Source: Asterias amurensis (taxonomy: Eukaryota > Echinodermata > Asteroidea > Forcipulatida > Asteriidae). Taken from it: a stretch of DNA of 64,000 nucleotides. This document shows positions 41,965-56,900 of this stretch, piece after piece (the first letter of the stretch is position 1; each line of letters starts with the position of its first letter). A model generated the notes under the pieces. That model was not told the origin of the DNA, made no database searches, and saw only the letters and a list, made by a program, of their open reading frames with translations. The stretch is from contig NC_092666.1 in NCBI RefSeq assembly GCF_032118995.1, positions 14,334,501-14,398,500 of the forward strand. Direction: 5' to 3'. The translations under genes were made by a program, and so were the position numbers.

Positions 41965-44900
41965 CTATGGGGGATGGTGTGTTGTCCGATTACACCGCTA
42001 CGTCACCCATTTCGTCATCGACTGCGGATTGGGTTTGCCTGCTGGGACATGCGACGTAGATGTTGGATTGGGGACGGGTGGCACCAGTGGCGCTACGTCG
42101 GGTAACGGTGGAGACAACTCGACCCTTCAGGGATTGCGCCACTAAACATAAACATAAATATTTATTGAAAAATGCATGGAGGACTCGAGCCCAGTTCGAG
42201 ACCGGTCGCGGGTCATTTGTTTTGTGGAGTCTGACTCGGACTCCCCCTCGGACAATAGTGACTCGACTACCGCGCTGTTAATAACCAGTGATTGCACCTT
42301 TACTGCACTTTACAAGCCAAGTTTTGTACTTTTTGTGGTCAATCCACATGTGATGTAAACAATCACTGTTTGTGACAGCTTTAATATTATTGATTGTATG
42401 AATTGTATTATATAGCTTGGTATCGATATATAAAGGGGGTGGTATGAAGGGAGAACGGGGAGACAGACAAATCCAGATGTGCCGAAAAATGGCAAGTTGA
42501 GCCTTTCACCGACTCCAAGTCTGACGCAACCATTCAGCACAAACAGGGACGTCTACTACTTCAACTCATGGCTACGCAACAATTAAGCCAGAGCCACAGC
42601 CGCCAATTCAGACGCGGTTCAAACAAGAGACCACGGTCCAAAATAAATATTACTACTATAATTAGCAGTAGGCAATTGCTAAGTATTTTGACTCATGCAG
42701 ATTGAATTGGTGATCTTTGACGTTACTTAAAGACACTGGACACTATTGGTAATTGTCAATGACCAGTCTTCTCACTTGGTGTATCCGCACATATGCATAA
42801 AATAACAAACCTGTGAAAATTTGAACTCAATTGGTCGTTGAAGTTGCGAGATAATAATGGAAGAAAATGTTCCAAAATCTAATTCTGAGGTCTCGAAACT
42901 AAATTCGTGGAAAATTTCTTCTTTCTCGGAAACTACGTTAATACTTCAGAGGGAGCCGTTTCTCACAATGTGTTATACTATTAACAGCTCCCTATTACTC
43001 ATAACCAAGTAAGGTTTTACTTGGTTTTTAATAATTATTTTGAGTAATTACCAATAGCGTCCACTGCCTTTAGAGTTTATGCTGCTTAAAAAATTATACG
43101 ATTAGTTATGTTATGATACTCACTTTCGACAACCCTGTCTGTACCGTTGCGTACGTGCTCCGATTTCTTCCGACCAACCACTGAAAATGCAAAAAAGAAA
43201 GCATAGTTTTACAGCGTCCTTTGCCGACTTTTGTAACATTAGGACAAATCAAAGGTAAACTTTATTTCATTTTCTCTTGTTATGGGGACCATACGCTGGG
43301 AATGCAAGTTATGCCGACAAGTACACAAGAAGAGGTAGTACAACAACTCACTCAATTTAGATTTTTTTTTTCTCTCATTATTGAGATGAAAGTGCCGAAA
43401 ACAGACGCAGTGCGGTTTTCCGTATGTTTGGTGATGTAGATCTTGCTCTGTGGAGTTTCTAGATAACGATAATTCTATGTTATGCCCAGATTTTGATTTT
43501 CTTTAACACTATTCTCGAATGCTGCATTGTTGATTGTGAACACTTGGTGGCGTACTCTATTTTTATTTCCATATGGGATATACGGAATCGACAAAAGATA
43601 TTCATGGAAATTAAAACTTACCAACGGCAGCAATCAGAGCACATGCGCAGATCATTCCGAGTGGGAACAGCCATCCACTGTAAGAAATTTGCTACAACAT
43701 CGGAAACAATTTGATAAAAAAATGACTTTAAAATCAAGCAAATTTGTCATTAAATACCCTAAAGCCAATCATTCGTACTACATCCGAGACGCAGGGTAAA
43801 AAACTCAAATGGCTTTGTAGCCCCTAAACTTGATACTGTATTCAAAATTGACCAGTTGGTTTTCAATTACAAGATATCATTATTTATGAGGGTGTCGTGG
43901 CTGAGTGGTTTAGAGCATTGAATTCAAGATCGTGACACTTGTGTCCTTGAGCAGGATACTTTACTTTAATTGCTTCTCTTCACCCAGGGGTATAAATGGG
44001 TACCTGCGAGGGTAGGAGGTTGATATTGTGTATGAAAAAGCCACTAGCGCCATACGAAAAGATTAAAGGAATGTTGTTGGCTCAATGACCAGGGCACTAA
44101 AATATAGAGCACATTGAGACGTTATTGTAAAATGCGCTACGTAAATATCACTATTGTATAAATATATCATCTGATTTGATAAATATTCATATTGTCAGTG
44201 ACGTCACGAAACTTACATCAATCGCTGTATCACCTTGCGTCTGATAAAGCACAACTGCTTCTGTATTATGTAATCACAAAAAAAAAACCAGTCGAGACCA
44301 AATCGGCGTTTAACAAAAGGAATAATTTTGTAACATTGGAAACGAGTTGGATTTAAACTGGAATGAGAGAATTCTGATCAGGAGTGACTCACATCTTTGG
44401 TCAAATTTACATTAGTTTGGTAATCGATTAATATAGCACCGATTATTGATTAGTCCTTGAAAGAATGTCTTGGGGCAATCCAGTGATGTAACTAACAAAC
44501 AACAAAAGGGACCCAGTACACTCCCCTGCGGGACTCCAGAGGTAACTTCCAATATTATTCGAAGAAACATCTTTACTCCCGGGTGAGAAAACAATAATTA
44601 TCAACTTCCAAAATCTTTAAAAAAAAAAAATTACATCTAGCAAATCAAAACCCAAATGGAAATAATTAAATAGACACTTACCGTGCATAGACATTGGCAT
44701 AGCACACGTGTGATTGTCCGCCAGTAAGTTGTACCCTAACACGCAGGCGCATGTGTAATTCCCAGCACCATTCATACACAGATGGTTGCAACCGTCGGTT
44801 TTATCGCGGCATTCGTCGATATCTGTAGAATAAAGATAAGTAGGATTTGAAACAAGGATTTATAGCAAGAAAGTTCTTAAAAGAATATAACGTACCTCAG

Positions 44901-47900
44901 ATAAGTATTTTTTTTATTTGAGTGAGAAATTACCTCTTTCTCAAAAAACCAACGTCACTTCTCTCAAAACCAACGTCACTTCAGCGGGAGCCGTTTTTCA
45001 CATACTCTTCATTGCTCGTTAATAGCAAGTAAGTTTTTATGCTAACAATTATTTTGAGCGATTACCAAAAGTGTCAGGGCCTTTAATGAGACTTAAGTGT
45101 TCAACTTACCGTCACATGTTGCGTTGACCCCTTGACCTCTGAGGAAGCCATTCATGCATGGGCACTCGTAGCCTCCAATCGTGTTCTTACAAGTCTCCAT
45201 GTCAGTGCACTCATGGATCATCTCACCACAACCGCCGCCTATAGTCAAAATATAAAAATAAGAAAACGATTAAAAGAAATTTGCCCAAAATATTATGGTC
45301 AGTAATCATCGGAGGAAATCGACACTCTCGGCTTAGCCTAGCCTGAACATCTGACGTCACACTTCGAGGCTCGTGAATAACGCCAGAGACTGCGTGTACA
45401 TTCACCTTTGACCTACATTAATTTCACTACTACGCAGTCGAATTCTACACCAATATTACATGCAAGTACATGCACATGCATGTACTGTATACAATACACA
45501 CGAACGTGGACACAGCATCCGACGAACGAAAGTATGCTTTCCATATCTGTGTTTTGATTGGTCGTCCGATGTGACCTCAGACCAATCAAAACAAACCCAG
45601 CTACGGTAGCTTTTAGTCACTGCATTAATCCAATGGTATCACTGTATCCAATGGAATTACTGGATCTGAGTAGCAGGTACCTGTCCGCAAGGATATTATC
45701 CGAAAGGATAAAGACAGGTACCAGGGGCACAGTCTAGGGTGCCAATAAAGACTTTGAAACGCTAGGTGCCAGCAGACTTGAAGTAAATTTTTAATATTAA
45801 CGTTGTTTTTGATCACGCACACATACCAAGACAATGGGTTTCTTGTAAGTCTGCTGCCACCTAGCGTCACAAAAAGGCCCTAATAGCCTCCTCATCAGGC
45901 GTACAAATCAAAATAACATGGAACACCTCATACATACCATGCAATATTCAGCTGGCAACATTGTCGACCAGTCCAGAAAAAAAGTCACGCCCTCTTAATT
46001 CCATTGGTAGGACTACATATAATTATAACACTTACCTTTGCAAGGCAAATTGTCACTGTTGAGAAAGTATTCCGGATAGCAGGTGCAAGCGCCACCAACG
46101 CACACCTCAAGATCAGTACAGCCTGCAGAACATTCCCCTGCGTGACGTCACAAAATACATTACCAATTAGTGTCATCGAGGCTCGTGAATTACGCCAGAA
46201 AGCTGCCGTCAAGCCCATATACGTAATCACTTTTGACCCTGCATCATTTCACATGGTTCAGCATGGAGATTCGAAGTTTAATCGGACGTACATGTGTGTA
46301 CACATAAACAGTACCTGTCTTAGCAGATAAGGTCAGGGGCCCAATTTCATAGAGCTGCTTAAGTACAAAATTTTGCTTCAGCAAAATAATCCATGCTTAG
46401 TAAAATCAGAATATCGGCCAAGAATCTACTCATATTGTCATGCTAAGTAAACAATAGCTAAATACCAGTCACAAGAAATGTGTATGGCATGACATTGTGG
46501 CCAGTAAAATGTGTAAAATAAGCAAGTTTGTTTACGTGCTTAAGGAAGTTTTTTTTTGCTTAAGCAGCTCTATGAAATTGACCCAGGGTCGATTTTACTA
46601 AGAGTTAAGATTGATCTTAACTGCAAATCAATCGTAGTTGTTAAGTGTGATTACACAATATAAGTCACTATGGTAAATACGGTTTTAGATGAATATTGTT
46701 GCTTTGTGAAATCGGCCCATGTCTATTACTAGGTGCTGCTTACCCCGCTCACACATATTGATGTCGCCCTCAAGACATTCACAGACAATGGTGTTGTTCC
46801 TGTTGTTGTAACAGATTTGTACATTTTCATCCGGGCAATTCATGTAGTCGGTTGAGCACTCGTCAATATCTGAAGTGATAGAGTCAAATCAAGTGTATCA
46901 TCATATCACATTAACATTGAATTGGTTAACCGGCAGTAGGATCTGGAGCTATTTTCAACTGTTTTGTGTTCAAAAATTCCTCTCCAAAACAATCACTTGG
47001 TGGCGCTCTTTACTGTGACTCCTCCATTATTCTCAACAAAACGCCAATGGTGGTAAATGTTACTAAACATCTACATCTATAGATCTATGTCGGTTCTCAT
47101 CAAAGCCTGTTCAGCATCTAGATAGGTTTGCGGTAACATTATTTAAATAATATGTTAATCTTTTGGGTGTAGTGTTGGTTCTAAAAGTACTGGGTTTAGT
47201 TGTAAATGTTTTCTGTTTTTTTTTTCTTCACAAATCATCTCCCGAGTGCCGTGTCCATAAATCTTACCATCACATTCCCCTGTCTCAGTGTTGTTGAGAT
47301 ACCCTGCTTTACATGGACAGTCATAGCCACCTGGCGTGTTCTTACAAGTTTGCATCGAGGTGCAGTTATTCAGATCCTCATCTGTGAAACAAAAACTCAT
47401 TTTAAGGTCGTGAAAGGCATGGGAAACCTGCAGGTTATTGTCAAAATCCAGTATTCTCACTTTGTGTATCCCAACATGCATAAACACAAATCTGTGAAAA
47501 CTTGGGCTGAATTGGTTAATCTTGGGTTTGGGTTCTTTTTGTAGGACACAAAACACAATGTCCACATAATTACTTACTTTAATAAAATACAGCTTGAAGA
47601 TAATGGTGGTATAAAGGATTCCTTCATATATAACTTGCTAAAGTGCTGTAGTTTTTGAGGAATGAGTTAACAATGCCACGAAAATAATTATTGTCTCAGG
47701 AGACAAAAATTACTTTTGCATATTTTTACACAACGTATTTTCCATTACTGGTATTAATTATGCGACTCTCCTGAAAACATCGCTCTGTGATTTTCGTTTC
47801 CCTCAAAAACTTGACGACTCGTGAAGAAACTTCTACAGGTAAATTATATAACATATCACATACATCTTCATTCACAGTGAGTATGGATTCATGGTATGGC

Positions 47901-50900
47901 CAACAAACTTGATCTACAAATGGTATTAAACTCCTTTAACCCCCAAAACCAAACTTACCCTGGCAGAACTCATTGCCAATCAATAGTCGATACCCTTCCA
48001 CACAATCGCAGTTACGTACTCCGGTGGAGTTCCGACACACGTGAAGTTTTGTTAGGTTTGACGGATCAGCATTATCACAGTCTCCTAGAAAAGAAATTGG
48101 TCATAAAACAAAAAGGGGAAATCAAAATCAGGTTGGATGTGGGTTAGCCCTATAAAAGGACTCTTCCTCTGTACTGTACACGGATATAACTACATAACAA
48201 CACGAAAGTGAAATGCTGCCAGGACTACGTGAGAAGCTTTCAAATAGACCGATCTTGAGCTGCCACTTCTGCCTCTTCCACAGATCACTCAGTGCCCATG
48301 GAGAGGTCCTTCTGGATTACATTTTTTATGTTTTGTCATATGGTGGTCTGGTCTTCGTTTCCCATGGGTTGGTAACAAGTTGTCGAGTGAAATATCATGT
48401 TTGACCAATTTCCGTGTCAACTTGACCTCCTAGAAGTGGGTCAGTCCTCCCTGGTATCCAGAATCTGGGTCAAATTTGAACCAGCAGTTTTTAGAGTGTA
48501 ATGTTTTGGCAAAGGTTATTGTTAGAATAATATTCAAATTAACTTATTCACTCACCTTCATAAAAGTCAGTGACATTACTCAGCGCATGTCCCTCGTCTT
48601 CAACACATGCACACGTATAGGCTTGACCTATCTGACTGCAGATTTGCAGCTCTGAACAGTTGGCGCTAAGTGGTGGTTCATCTGGAAAACAACATACAAC
48701 CAAACCAACATTCTTAAAACTAAAAGAGGGATCATTATTACAACTCTGGGCCCGAATGTTTTCTCATCATGACGAGCAGAGTATGCTGTTCGAAACGTTG
48801 AGATCGAAGCAGCTCTTTTTAGAGCCAAGTCTCACATAAAAGATAATTATTACATGGTTGTATCCGAAGGTTTACTAGTTTGTTTTTATAGTTAATTCTA
48901 TAGTTTTGGTAGCGACCTATTGAGTGTATATACACATTTTAATGTTTGGTGTCTGCACTAAAAAATACCAATCAATAAAATGATTCATAATAAACCGTTT
49001 TACCAAATACAATTTGTTGCCCTTACCGTCTTGATTATTGTTTTGTTCTTTAATATAGCTTTTGCAGTGCAGCGTAATATTCAACGAGAATTATTAACCT
49101 AATTTGTCTACTACGTCACGAGGTTGATAACAAACAAACCTGTAGGTCCCTGACGCTCAGTAACATTGCCGTTGATATAATAGCACTTCGACCCCTGACC
49201 TGTTTTGACAATTTTACAGATTTGTATTGTGTCACAGTTCATGTTCGGAGGTGCACACTCGTCAATATCTGCAAACAAAGCATAGCAAAATGTAATTTAA
49301 AGGGTCTGTATACGCTTGGTTTTTGGAAACCTTCGATTTGTTCAATAACACTGTATAAATGTAGCTATACACAATAAAACCATCCCATACACAGATTATT
49401 TCAAGGGGTGTATGGCCGAAATTTCGGAGAGAATAAATGTTGTTCACGCAGGAAGAAAAATCCCTAACAGGAATACAAATAATTTTAGAAGTGTCACCGG
49501 TAAAAACGCTCCTTAAAGGAACACGTTGCCTTGGATCGGACGAGTCGGTCAAAACAAAAGCGTTTGTAACCGTTTTTTATAAAATGTATATGGTTGGAAA
49601 GATGTTGTAAAAGTAGAGTACAATGATCCACACAAGTTTGCCTCGAAATTGCGTGGTTTTCCTTCTACTGTGCGAACTAACATGGTCGGCCATTTATGGG
49701 AGTCAAAATTTTGACCCCCATAAATGGCCGACGTGTTAGTCGACAAGGTAAAAGGAAAACCACGCAATTTCGAGGCATGTTTGTGTGGATCATTGTATTC
49801 TACTTTACAACATCTTTCTACCCATATGCATTTTATAAAAAACGGTTACAAACGCTTTTCAAAGACCAACTCGACCGATCCAAGGCAACGTGTTCCTTTA
49901 AAGTGATTTGTTGCTCAAAATGCATGATCCAAAGCTGCTGTACTCCTTAGACGGAAGTTTTTATTCACATTTATTTTCAGAGGCATTACCAAACTTTTAT
50001 GTTAGACAGCTCCCCAAAATGTTCACTGTAATTTTAAGAACATGGTTATTTAGAAACAGAACTTAAGGAATACGTTGTTCTGTAGGCTACGTATCTGAGA
50101 CAGATCGTGTGCGTATCTGTTTTGAAATGTCCACACATTTTAGCCCCACCCCCCCCCCAAAAAAAAGGGGAGATTATTTACTTACCGAAACATGATTTTT
50201 CATCCATGCCAAGTACGTATCCCTCATTACACGAACATGTGAAATTGCCTTCGCCGTTATGGCAGTTTTGATCGCAGTCATGCACTCCAGTTTTACACTC
50301 GTCTATGTCTGTATGTATCATCAATGTGTAAAGAAAGAGTTAAAGATCAAGTCGACCAAGCAGGGGATAAAGTACATTATTATTTTAAAAATTTCAATCT
50401 AAGAGACATCAACAGCCTTATTTCCGTAATAAAAATAGTTTTGCCAATCTTAAAGAAGGGCTCCAAGTGTCAAATTCAGTCCTTATAAAATGAAGACATC
50501 CTTTTTGGGAGTCTCTGGATGACCCACGAAAAAAAAAATGGGTCAAACTTCACTAGGTTTAACAATACCCTTTAAAGCCATTATACACTTTCGGTAAACA
50601 GTATTGTCCAAGACCCACACTTCGTGTATCACAACTTATATATAAAATAAGAAACCTGTGAAAATTTAGGCTCATTCGGTTATCGGAGTCGGGAGAAAAT
50701 AACGGGAAAACCCACTCTTGTTTCCGCACGTTTCGCCGTGTCATGACATGTGTTTAAAATAAATCCGTAATTCTCGATGTCGAAAATTGAATTTTTTTTT
50801 TTATTGTTTTAAAGGAACACGTTGCCTTGGATCGGACGAGTTGGTCTATGAAAAGCATTTGAAACCGTTTGTTATGAAATGCATATGGTTAGAAAGATGT

Positions 50901-53900
50901 TTTTAAAGTAGAATAAAACGATCCACACAAGTATCACTCAAAATTGCACGGTTTTCATTTTCCGTCGCGAACTAACACGGTCGGCCATTTATGGGAGTCA
51001 AATTTTTGACTCCCATAAATGGCCGACAGTGTTTGTCGACGAGGTAAAACGAAAACCACGCAATTTCGAGGCATATTTGTGTAGATCATTGTATTCTACT
51101 TTTTTTAAAACATCTTTCTAGCCAAATCGATTTTATAACAAACGGTTACAAAACGCTTTTCAAAGACAAACTCGACCGATCCAAGGCAACGTGTTCCTTT
51201 AATGTTTTTTCAAAAAGTAAAACATTTCATGGAATAATATTTCAAGAGAAGTCTTTAACCATTACCTTCTGTAAACCCTGTAAGTTATTTGTAATTCTGT
51301 GAACCTTTTTTTCTTCTTTTCTGTACCGAAAGTGTATAATGGCTTTAAGTGCAATTTTTGTCAATAAACAAAAAATCGCTGACGATCAAGTTTACGTCGC
51401 AAATATGATCTTTGATGATGATATTCGGTTAAAACAGCAAAACCACTTGACTGTCACAAAAATAGTACTCTTTGTAGTACAAACAATTTTGCGTTGCATC
51501 TGAGATAACGAACATGAGCAATGGAGAACTTTTGAGACGCCGAGAGGGCAGCAGACTAACCAGGTAAATCCATTGTTCTTGGTAATGTGCGCATGCTCAA
51601 AAACTACATTAACAGTGGGATTTTGCCTGGAAAGTCTGCTGCCACCTAGCGTTCGAAAGTTTCCAATTGGGAAAGTTCTGAGTATACATTGTTGCACACA
51701 CATCAATGAATTCAAATAAGATTCTTTATTCCCGATTATTTAGCATCTTATAATAAAGCAAGTTGTACAAAATTGACCTATTGTTACCTGTGCAGTATAT
51801 TCCATCCATCTCATACCCGGGGTAGCAAGCACAGCTGTAAAATCCCTCCAAGTTCATGCAAAGCTGATGACACTCGTTATCCACTTTCTGTGCACATTCG
51901 TTATAGTCTTCAAACAAGAAAAAACAAGGTTCAACTTGAAACCATTTCAAAAAGGTGTTAGTGGAACTTATAGATATCAATGTACCTTATGCATTGACGT
52001 CATCAAGCCGCCATCTTAGAGGTAAAACGATGACGTTACAATCGCTACATACATGTACGCACGCCGCACAGGATTGGCCAATGATCAACCTTCTTTTGAC
52101 CTCTAAGTGAGGGCGCTACTAATTTGCATAAGGTCTATCAGTGTTCTTGGGGTAATATTTACTCAAATTATGCCACATGATTGGCCAATGAATAGCCTTA
52201 CCATTACCTAAGCACTACCAAGCAGTTGTGGTTAAGTTTCTTGCTTAAGGACACAAGTGACACGACTGGGACTCGGACCCGCTGATCTAGCGCCAGAGCT
52301 TGATACCGGTGCTCTTAACGGCTAGGCCACGACACACCCCAAAAAACTGTTAAATTTCATAACACAAGAAAAAACCTACCACCACACTCGACTCCATTGG
52401 GATCCACTAGCGAGTAACCAGTGTAACAACTACAGCTGTAGCTACCAGGGGTATCTGTGCAATTCTGGTGACAGTTGTGGGTGCGAGTCATTGAGCATTC
52501 ATCAATATCTGTAATAAAGCGACAATGTTCAATGAACATTACAAAATTGGTTGATGCTAACAAAACAGCTGATGGCAGTGTTAAGCACTTTATGTAATCC
52601 ACCATACATAAACTGACAAACCTGTAGAAGTTCGAGATCGATCGGCCATCTGGGTCGCGAGAAAATAGTGAAACACCGATTACAAATTGTTCATGTCATC
52701 GATTTAAAAGTCATTAATATTACGCTTACTGAGCAATAAACTCCAAACGCAAAATTAGACTATTTATTTCTCATAAAATATGACATTTCAGAGAGAATAG
52801 TTCAAGGGATGTTTTGTACTATCACCATCATTAAACCGTGTTATAGTTTCATGTGAATTTGTAATCTTCCAGGTTTGTTTTCTTAGTAATTCGGTAATGT
52901 TCCTTTAATCGTACATTCATTTCAAGGAACAATTATTATTGGGCCTAAAAATTATATTTTGATTATTATTTATTTTTGGTTATGAAACCAAGGATGCCTT
53001 AAAAGTGAACTTTATATCGCAAGCCTGAGGAAACCTAAGGATTACGTCTTTATTCTTCTTCTAAAAAATTGTGTTTGTTTCTTTAAAGCCATTGGACCCT
53101 TTCGGTAAACACTATTGTTCAAGGCCAACACTTCGTGTATCACAACTTCCATATCAAATAACAAACCTGTGGAAATTTAGGCTCAATTGGTCATCGGAGT
53201 CTGGAGAAAATAACGGGAAAACCCACCCGTGTATCCGCGCGTTTTGCCGTGTCATGACATGTGTTTAAAATAAATCCGTAATTCTCGCTAACGAGAATTG
53301 ATATTGTTTTACTGTTTTCTCAAAAAGTAAAGCATTTCATGGAATATTTCAAGGGAAGTCTTTCACCACTACCTTCTGTAAACCCTGTAAGTTATTTGTA
53401 AATCTGTGAACTTATTTTTTTTTTTCTGTACCGAAAGGGTCCAATGGCTTTAAACATACACTATCAATCCTAAAGTACCTGTGTATTAATGTCCTATCCG
53501 AATGACACATCAATATGGTAAGTTATCTTAGCGCATTAAAGGTTTTCCTGATCTGTAAAATTCGAAACAATAGCGAGCTTTCGTTTCGACGACGGATTGT
53601 TCTGCGACAACAGTAATGATGACATTTGGCGTCATCTGCGCATGCATCGGCTTTGAGGACGGTCGTCCCTCAATTTCTTAGACACTACTTTGGGTGAATA
53701 TGCGTTGTGCTTAAATCGACGTTTAGCTGAAAATGCAATACCGTCGCAGAACCATCCGTCGTCGAAAACGAAAACTCTCTACTGACGCACATGGGATGAT
53801 TTGTTTTAGCGTTTTCTTATAAAGAGAGATTTTGGGCACCTACTATTGCATGCATGGCGATCAGGGTCCAGAGTGTATCCCAATCGGCATTCACATCGGT

Positions 53901-56900
53901 AACTACCGATGGAATTGATGCACATGTGGTCACACTTGAGAACAGAGTTGACCTGTAAAATACACTCATTGATGTCTTTAAGAAAGACAACATTATCCAG
54001 AAGGAGAACACCCGGGGAAAATGCAGTCACAGGAAAGAAAAGAAGAAAAAATCTAAAATTATAAAATTGATGAAGTACGTCTATTGTGAATAGTAAACTA
54101 AATCACAGCGCTTACATTAACCGCTACATTCATTTTTTAAATGTGTGGGTTGGTTTAGCATTTTGGATTTAAAGTGGTAGCCTGTTCCACTCCTTTGTTG
54201 CAGTGACATTATTATATCGTCTCTCTTGCTTTATTTTTATATGACATGCATATTTCTGAAACCAAGGATGTCTCAAAAAAAGGACTTTTAGTCATTGTAG
54301 CTCAAAGGCCTGAGAAATTCTGCAGTATTTTGTATGATTCTACTAGTTTTTATTTGTTTTTATTTGACATAAATATACTTTTAGCTTTAAGTAACCGTAG
54401 CTCGCAAGCCTGATGAAACATTTAGGTGTTAACGAGGGGACATTGCTTTCATGTCCATATTAAAACTAAAGCGTTAATTTTAAGCGAAATTTTTATTTTT
54501 ATTTATTTAAACAACACATCATAAATTGTCAAACTTTACTATAGAAACATTACCTCTGCTGCATCGTGGACCGGTGTATCCTGACCTACAACTACATATG
54601 TTTGGGCGAACACAACTTCCCTGGATACACGAGGGGCTACAAATTGCTAAAGAGATAGGGACAACGTGAGAGGATCAATCAATTAATCAAATAATAAATC
54701 AATCATTCGACATTTATTTCCATATTACATCAAATAAACAATTGATTTTATAGAAACTGAAACTGTATTGAGGCATGACCGCTTTAAAGCAAAAGCTTGT
54801 AGGTTGGGATGACGTCAAAATTGCGGGAATTTATTTAAACAATTACTGGAACACTTGACTTTATGTAGACTTGGTTTCAAGTCTGCGATCGTGGCTTATA
54901 GCCCATACATTATTGCCTGAAAGAGCGCCCTCTTCTGCCAACTTACCCATTGAGCAGCTCCCGTAACGATCCCTTCGCCAGCCTGTGCAACATTCCACTC
55001 TGGTAGCATACTGGGTCACATGGTAATATTGTCTGTATGAGGCTCTCCTATGAAAAAAATAATTTAAAAAATACAAGAAAACTGAATTAGACATATAATT
55101 TATATTATTATCATTCTCTTCATTGTTATCTTCATCTTTTCTGTCTTTGTTTAACTTGTCTGTCCGTTCGGTTGTTCTTATTTGTGTTATGCCTGTCTGA
55201 ATTCATCAGGCATCACAAGCCTCGGCTTCTAGATGATGCCTTCATAGTTTATTGATATATTTTCTAACTTTGTTTATTGGTTACTTCTTTATAAATTATT
55301 GTTATGACTTTGAATTGTTTTCAAGTATGGAAATAAACAAATGTGAGTTTGAATTGAGTATTATTGCATACTGGCGTCTCACTCTCAAACAGCGACCCAC
55401 TGAGACAAAACCGCAGGCAAATCATTGGACGATAGCTGCTGTAGCGTCATATATAGACCCAGCGTGGTCCCTGTCTTAATCCGCAAGGATAAAGACAGGT
55501 ATTTGTTTTACAGAACCATTTCATTGGATACAATGGTTTTTATTGAACAAACGTGCAGTGATGTAATCTATCTATCTGTGTTTTGATTGGTCCGAGTTGA
55601 TGTCTGTCAGCTACACTTTAGATCGTCTGCATGTAAAGCAGCAGCGCATTCGTTTTATTACGTAGAATTTTACTGCGTATCTTCATATGAAATTAAAGGA
55701 ACACGTTGCCTTGGATCGAACGAGTTGGTCTATAAAAAGCGTTTTAACCGTTTGTTACAACATGCATATGATTAGAAAGATGTTGTAAAGGTAGAATACA
55801 ATGATCCATACAAGTATTACTCGAAATTGCGTGGTTTTCTTTTTACCTCGTCGACTACACGGTCGGATGGCCGACCGTGTTAGTTCGCAAAGTTCGCAAG
55901 GAAACCCTTGCAATTTCGAGGCATGTTTGTGTGGATCATTCAAAGACCAACTCGACCGATCCAAGGCAACGCGTTCCTTTAATGTAGGTGAAAGGTGATT
56001 ATGTACGGGGAATGATGTGGGCTATCGTAGATGCTATAACGCAGAGCACCGAAATGTGACGTCAGATGGTCAAACTATTATAGGCCCAGTATTTTACTGC
56101 TTACTTCAATACAGATACAATTTTTCCTTTCAGATTTATTTAATGTCAACATTTGTTTCATGTCAACATCAATCAATACAAAGTGTGTCAAACTCCTATT
56201 GCTATCGTATTTTCTTTGACATTTGACCTATGACCCGGAAGTAATAACAAGACGACTACTCACCTTGACCCACTACACCGGTACCAACCCCAGCATCCAC
56301 ATTTGTATGTGTATCGCTCCGTGTAGTAGACCGTTCTAGATCTAGTACTGACGTAGGAGTACCTCTTACTGCATTCATTTATTCTGTTTTAATGAGAATA
56401 AATTGAAATAGAGTAGTAAAAATAATTCGTTCGACAAATTGTGTGAAGATGGGTAGTTCTACGCTCAAAGACAGTGGACACTATTGGTAATTACTCAAAA
56501 TAATTATTAGCAACAAACCTTACTAATTTGGTAACGAGTAGTGGGGAGAGGTGGATAGTATAAAACACTGTGAGAAACGGCTCCCTATGAAGGAATTTAG
56601 TTTTCGAGAAAGTATTAATTTTCCACGAATTTGATTTCGAGACCTCAGAATTAGATTTTGAGGTTTCGAAATCAAGCATTTGAAAGCTCACAACTTCGTG
56701 TGACAAAAGTGTGTTTTCTTTCATAGTTATCTCGCAACTTCGACGACCAATTGAGCTCAAATTTTCACAGGTTTGTTATTTTATGCAAATGTTGGGATAC
56801 ACCAAGTGAGAAGAATGGTCTTTGACAATTACCAATAGTGTCCAGTGTCTTTAAACCAATAAGCGCAGAAATTCGGCGGTAAGTAGCCTGCAATTGGGCC

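Noticed and set aside
48682..49139. Search for SRCR remnants in the gene 3 intron between exons 9 and 10
   Set aside because: No WxTVC, CRQL or GVxC type strings were seen in any frame.
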